In this document: piece after piece, positions 5,381 to 8,719 of the stretch
How positions within the stretch are numbered: position 1 is the stretch's first letter
How the letters are laid out: the number at the start of each line of letters is the position of its first letter
NCBI GenBank assembly: GCA_046541515.1
Contig: JBKHDD010000195.1
Coordinates: 1-8,719 of the forward strand
Origin: CAYFVR01 sp046541515
Lineage (GTDB): Bacteria; Desulfobacterota; Desulfobacteria; Desulfobacterales; Desulfococcaceae
DNA length: 8,719 bases
Direction of reading: 5' to 3'
Made by a program: the position numbers and the translations under genes
Notes under the pieces: model-generated
What the model saw: only the letters and a program-made list of their open reading frames with translations
What the model was told of the DNA's origin: nothing
Databases searched by the model: none

Positions 5381-5587
5381 TTTTTGTCTCCCTGGATCGG
5401 CTGTGCGCCTGCCGGCGTTCCCGGCGCGTCCGGCGGGTTCCCGGGCGGACGGTCTCCTGGAATGCCCATGGGAAATCGCGGTCCCGGCGGACGGGCCAAG
5501 GGATTCCGAAATCGGAAACCGGCCGCGCCATCCCCGCCGGGAAAAAGAATCCCGGCCGGAGGGTCCCCAAAGGAAGAAATCAAGGGA

Positions 5588-6667
5588 TCAGACAGGCGTC
5601 GTGGGTCGTGGTTGATGTGGGTTGGGCGTCGCCGGCGCGTCGGCCAACGTATCGGCCGACGCGGCGCGAACCGCCACACGGTCCTCCGGCAGGTCCGGGT
5701 CCCGGAGAACGGTCAGGCCGCCACTATGAAACATCCGCCGCAAAATTTCAATGTTTCGGTTCCCCGGCCCCCGCAGCTCCGATTCCCGACGGGGATGCAC
5801 CGCCAGCCCGACCCGCTCCGGCAATGGACCGGCGGCCGATAGCGCTTCCGCCGCCCGTTCCCGGAAGAGGGCCGACCGCACCCGGTAGCCGAAGGCGGGA
5901 TGGTACGGCCCGGCCACCAGCGCCGCCTCCAAATCCGGCCCCGCCTGAAGTCCCATGCGGGCCGCCGGAATCCCCGCCTCGGAAAAGGCCCGGAACAGGA
6001 TCGCGGCCCGCTCCTCCGCTTCCGTCAGGGAGAGCGGCGCGTACCGTCCATCTTCCATCCAGGTTTCCAGCCGGCTGCCGCGCAGCACCAGGGTGGGATA
6101 AACCCGAACCATTGCGGGACGAAGCGCCAGGGCCCGTCGGGCCGTCTCGCGGACGCTTTCCCGGGTTTCCCCGGGCAGGCCCACCATGAGCTGGAGCCCC
6201 GGTGGGTGGTTCCGCCTCCGCAGCCTTTCCACCGCCGATTCGGTGTCTTCGGCCGTGTGACCGCGCCTAGTCGCTTCCAGAACGGCATCGTCTAGGGACT
6301 GGGCGCCCAGTTCCACGGCGGAAATCGGGAGTTGCCCCAGCCGGTCCAGCCGGTCGGGAAGAACGGTGTCGGGCCGGGTGGAGAAGCGGATGGATTGAAC
6401 GCGGCCCTCGGAAACGGCGCGCTCCGCGAAATCCAGCAGGGTTTGAATGCAGGGATGAGGAATGCCGAGAAAATTGCCGCCGTAAAAGGCGAGCTGAACG
6501 GGGCGATCGGGGTTCCGGGGACGAGCAAGCCATTCCGCCAGGACGGCTTCGGGATCGGGCGTTTCCCGGCGGTCGCCGGTGATGGCCCGCTGGTCGCAGA
6601 AAACGCAACGATGGGGGCATCCGGCGTGGGGAAGAAAAACGGGAACGACGTAGGGCCGGGCGGACAT
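5588..6667 (-). CDS. Elp3-like radical SAM protein of unknown function
   Basis: This 359-residue protein carries the radical SAM 4Fe-4S motif CPHRCVFC (C17, C21, C24). Other core signatures are FYGGNFLGIP (61-70), ELGAQSLDD (119-127), RRGHTAED and GLQLMVGLPGET (157-168), the pattern of the Elp3-like radical SAM branch. The long N-terminal region of true Elp3 and its acetyltransferase domain are absent. Members of this group often sit beside rnc, but substrate and product are unknown to me. The start lies 5 nt after the rnc stop and lacks a strong ribosome binding site, so translation is probably coupled. The last 25 or so residues are Pro/Ala-rich and likely disordered. No terminator is evident downstream. 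An RNA-modifying role is possible from Elp3 kinship and context, but that is inference. Confidence 0.85.
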   Translation of the reverse strand: MSARPYVVPVFLPHAGCPHRCVFCDQRAITGDRRETPDPEAVLAEWLARPRNPDRPVQLAFYGGNFLGIPHPCIQTLLDFAERAVSEGRVQSIRFSTRPDTVLPDRLDRLGQLPISAVELGAQSLDDAVLEATRRGHTAEDTESAVERLRRRNHPPGLQLMVGLPGETRESVRETARRALALRPAMVRVYPTLVLRGSRLETWMEDGRYAPLSLTEAEERAAILFRAFSEAGIPAARMGLQAGPDLEAALVAGPYHPAFGYRVRSALFRERAAEALSAAGPLPERVGLAVHPRRESELRGPGNRNIEILRRMFHSGGLTVLRDPDLPEDRVAVRAASADTLADAPATPNPHQPRPTTPV

Positions 6668-6672
6668 GGGGG

Positions 6673-7353
6673 TCAGTCGCCTTCGAGGGTTTCCAGCGCC
6701 TTTTGCGCCGCGGCTTGCTCGGCCATTTTCTTGCTTTTGCCCCGGCCCCGGGCCTCCATGTCGCCCACGGAAACGGCCACGGTGAAGGTTTTATCGTGGT
6801 CGGGGCCCTGCTCGTCCACCACGTGGTAGGTGGGCGTGATCCGGTGGGAAAGCTGCGCATGCTCCTGAAGCCGGCTTTTGAAGTCGGTTTCCGAGGCGGC
6901 CGGGCCCACCGTGTCCAGAAGGCCCGAAAACTGGCGGCGGACAAAGTCGAAGGCGGCGTCGAAACCGCCGTCCAGGTAGATGGCCGCCACCACGGCCTCG
7001 AAGGCGTCGGCCAGGATGGAGTTTTTGTTCTGGCCGCCGGTCCGTCGCTCGCCCCGGCCCAGCTGCAGGTGGTTCCCGATCTCCAGGCTCCGGGCGATGT
7101 CGGCCAGCTGGGTTTCGTTCACCAGTCCGGCCCGGGTGCGGGAGAGGTCGCCCTCGCTCAGGTCCGGCCGGTTGCGCATGAGCAGGTGGCCCACCGCCAG
7201 CCCCAGCACGGCGTCGCCCAGGAACTCCAGCCGTTCGTTGTCCCGCAAACCGTCCGGCGGATTTTCGTTCACGTAGGATCGATGGCGCAGGGCCTCGGCC
7301 AGCAGCTCCCGCCTTTTGAAACGGTGGCCCAGGGCGGTTTGCAGGCGATTCAT
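6673..7353 (-). CDS. rnc: Ribonuclease III
   Basis: This 226-residue double-strand-specific endoribonuclease processes rRNA precursors and structured mRNAs. The catalytic signature NERLEFLGDAVL spans 39-50, with acidic residues E40, E43 and D47. The second metal-binding set is D116 and E119 in DAFEAVVAAIYLD. A double-stranded RNA binding domain fills about 155-225 and ends with the basic KSKKMAEQAAAQKAL helix. Length equals the usual 225-230. An open frame continues far upstream, but the ATG at 7353 has GGGAGGT at the right distance and gives the normal N-terminus. The start overlaps the PHP gene stop in ATGA, a sign of translational coupling. Confidence 0.97.
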   Translation of the reverse strand: MNRLQTALGHRFKRRELLAEALRHRSYVNENPPDGLRDNERLEFLGDAVLGLAVGHLLMRNRPDLSEGDLSRTRAGLVNETQLADIARSLEIGNHLQLGRGERRTGGQNKNSILADAFEAVVAAIYLDGGFDAAFDFVRRQFSGLLDTVGPAASETDFKSRLQEHAQLSHRITPTYHVVDEQGPDHDKTFTVAVSVGDMEARGRGKSKKMAEQAAAQKALETLEGD

Positions 7354-8270
7354 GGGCCGGCCACCTCCCGAAGCAGGTCTTCGAAGGCGGCGGGCGGCAC
7401 CCGAAAGTCGCCCCGACCCCGGCCCATGGCCACGCCGGGTTTGACGTCGCCGTGGAAATCGGTGCCGCCGGTCATCAACAGCCCGAAACGGCGGGCCACG
7501 CCCCGGAAGTATTCCGTCCGCTCCGGGGAGTGTTCGGGGTGGAAGACCTCGACGCCCCGCAGGCCCATCTCCCGCAACTCCGCCATCATCGTCTCGAAGG
7601 CCGGCCCCGGCTCCAGCGGCAGCACGCCGGGGTGGGCCGCCGCCGCCACGCCGCCGGCGGCGCGGATCAGACCGATGGCCTCGGCGACGGGCACGCGGTA
7701 CTTGTCCACATAGGCGGGCCCGTGGTTGCCGATGTACCGGTCGAAGGCCTCTTCGATGGACTTCACGTGGCCCTGTTCCTTCAGCAGCCCCGCGATGTGG
7801 GGCCGGCCCACCTGGCCGCGGTCGTCCTCCATGGCCGCCTCGTCCAGTTCCAGGTCGATGCCCAACTCCCGCAGCCGGGCCAGAATGCGGGGATTTCGGT
7901 TTCTTCGGGAATCCTGAAGCGCTTCCAGGCATCGGTTGAGCGGTTCGTGGTCCAGCCGGACGCCGTATCCCAGCAGATGAAAGCTGCCTTTCATGGGGCA
8001 GGACGAGGGCGGGGCGGCGCTGATTTCCACGCCGGGCAGAAATCCCATCGAGGGCGGAACCCCGGCCTCCAGGGCGGCCCGGACCCCGGCGGTGGTGTCG
8101 TGGTCGGTGATGGCGATGGCGGCCAGCCCCTGCTCCGCGGCTTCCCGAAGAACGTCGGCCGGCGAGAGGGTGCCGTCGGAGGCGGTGGTGTGGATGTGAA
8201 GGTCGATGGGTCCCTTGGGGGGTCCGTGGGCGAGAGGGGAGGAGGCGACCGGGTTCGATTCAGAGCCCAA
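7350..8270 (-). CDS. PHP-domain phosphoesterase (RNase AM / nucleoside bisphosphate phosphatase type)
   Basis: This 306-residue protein has a complete PHP metal site: H25 and H27 (DLHIHTTASDG), D32, D56-H57 (ITDHD), E82 (GVEIS), H98 (HLLGY), H158 (GRPHIA), H213 (AAHPG), and D271/H273 (TDFHG). Small PHP proteins with this layout include the YciV/RNase AM group, 5'-3' exonucleases that also dephosphorylate 3',5'-bisphosphonucleotides. That exact activity is inferred. The only plausible start is TTG at 8270, supported by GAGGAG about 7 nt upstream; no ATG or GTG lies before the metal-binding HIH. It overlaps the dksA end by 11 nt and rnc by 4 nt. Together with RNase III it suggests a small RNA-processing operon. 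Confidence 0.9.
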   Translation of the reverse strand: MGSESNPVASSPLAHGPPKGPIDLHIHTTASDGTLSPADVLREAAEQGLAAIAITDHDTTAGVRAALEAGVPPSMGFLPGVEISAAPPSSCPMKGSFHLLGYGVRLDHEPLNRCLEALQDSRRNRNPRILARLRELGIDLELDEAAMEDDRGQVGRPHIAGLLKEQGHVKSIEEAFDRYIGNHGPAYVDKYRVPVAEAIGLIRAAGGVAAAAHPGVLPLEPGPAFETMMAELREMGLRGVEVFHPEHSPERTEYFRGVARRFGLLMTGGTDFHGDVKPGVAMGRGRGDFRVPPAAFEDLLREVAGP

Positions 8271-8622
8271 GGGCGTTCTCCTCGGCCTCCTGCTTGGTCT
8301 TGCAGTCGATGCAAAGCGTCGTTACCGGACGGGCCTTGAGCCGCTCGATGGAGATGTCCTCGCCGCAGGCGTCGCAGATGCCGAAGGAGCCCTCCTCGAT
8401 GCGGTCCAGCGTTTTGCGGATTTTTTTGATCAGTTTGTTTTCCCGGTCCCGGATGCGCAACATGAAATTCCGGTCGGATTCCAGGGAGGCGCGGTCGGTG
8501 GGGTCGGGAAAGTTTTCCTTGCCGACGGTCATGCCCTGCACCGTGTGGTCGGCGGTGTTGAGCAGTTCGTCGAGCCGCTTTGTCAAGAATTCCTTGAAAT
8601 ACTGAACGTCTTTCTCTTCCAT
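8260..8622 (-). CDS. dksA: RNA polymerase-binding transcription factor DksA
   Basis: This 120-residue protein binds the RNA polymerase secondary channel and works with ppGpp to repress rRNA and activate biosynthetic promoters. The coiled-coil tip motif DPTDRA (D40, D43, A45) is intact, marking a functional DksA over a TraR-like shortened form. The zinc finger has all four cysteines: C83 and C86 (CDAC), C104 and C107 (CIDC). It is somewhat shorter than the 151-residue E. coli protein, mainly at the N-terminus. I chose the ATG at 8622 because GGAGG lies 8 nt upstream. A GTG at 8637 overlaps that site. It is the first gene of the visible cluster and its 3' end carries the ribosome binding site and start of the PHP gene. 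Confidence 0.94.
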   Translation of the reverse strand: MEEKDVQYFKEFLTKRLDELLNTADHTVQGMTVGKENFPDPTDRASLESDRNFMLRIRDRENKLIKKIRKTLDRIEEGSFGICDACGEDISIERLKARPVTTLCIDCKTKQEAEENALGL

Positions 8623-8668
8623 CGTCAAACCCTCCACGTTGGTGACTGGAGAAAGTTATCAGAACCCC

Positions 8669-8699
8669 TTACTTTACCAAAAAGTTTTTGAAAAAGTAA
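8669..8699 (-). promoter_or_regulatory. A/T-rich dyad and possible promoter upstream of dksA
   Basis: TTACTTT and AAAGTAA form a 7-bp dyad around a second palindrome-like CAAAAA/TTTTTG core. On the minus strand TTTACT and TAAAGT, 18 nt apart, resemble weak -35/-10 boxes about 50 nt before the dksA start. It stands out against the GC-rich surroundings. Whether it is a promoter, an operator or the terminator of a gene beyond the window is undecided. Confidence 0.35.
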
Positions 8700-8719
8700 A
8701 GCCCGATTCGCGGCCTTTT

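Noticed and set aside
5536..5556. Hairpin GCCGGGA-N7-TCCCGGC as a terminator for the radical SAM gene
   Set aside because: The stem is perfect, but no U-tract follows on the minus strand, so I treat it only as a hairpin in the gap before trxB.
4466..5842. A 458-codon plus-strand open frame across trxB
   Set aside because: It is antisense to trxB and to the radical SAM 3' end, with biased composition and no recognisable domain.
8637..8637. GTG start for dksA fifteen bases upstream
   Set aside because: The GTG overlaps the ribosome binding site that serves the ATG at 8622.

Overview
This is a GC-rich bacterial window in which every gene I can support lies on the minus strand, so transcription runs from high to low coordinates. 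Gene content (a full-length DksA, an RNase III operon, a stand-alone FMN-binding glutamate synthase domain protein, a GAF-ANTAR regulator) and short interspersed palindromes suggest a Desulfobacterota-like (deltaproteobacterial) anaerobe. That placement is an inference from gene style and repeats, not a search result.

Right part (8622 to 5588): a tight gene cluster, dksA, then a PHP-family phosphoesterase, then rnc (RNase III), then an Elp3-like radical SAM protein. The genes overlap or nearly abut (11-nt overlap, 4-nt ATGA overlap, 5-nt gap), so they probably form one operon joining a stringent-response factor to RNA processing enzymes. trxB (thioredoxin reductase) follows after a 207-nt gap. 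Just past its stop lies a 36-nt near-copy of its own 3' end, then an imperfect terminator.

Middle part (4210 to 1158): a GAF-ANTAR protein, an intergenic region rich in inverted repeats, and a 550-residue FMN-binding glutamate synthase family protein with a strong terminator. The main discovery is the glutamate synthase leader. It has a TTGACA promoter, then two hairpins with the identical hexaloop AACGGC (A at loop position 1, G at position 4). The second hairpin uses the same bases as the 5' arm of an intrinsic terminator. This is the architecture of an ANTAR-protein antitermination target, and the gene just upstream encodes an ANTAR protein. I propose that the GAF-ANTAR protein senses a signal and switches on the glutamate synthase by antitermination. 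A second long-range stem sits between the terminator and the ribosome binding site.

Left part (1157 to 1): about 500 nt of repeat-rich non-coding DNA, including a roughly 116-bp element bounded by AAATCCCCC/GGGGGATTT. It is followed by a less GC-rich toxin-antitoxin pair (ribbon-helix-helix antitoxin and PIN-domain toxin) with its own promoter. The toxin runs off the left edge. No rRNA, tRNA, CRISPR array or transposase gene was seen, and no plus-strand gene is supported.
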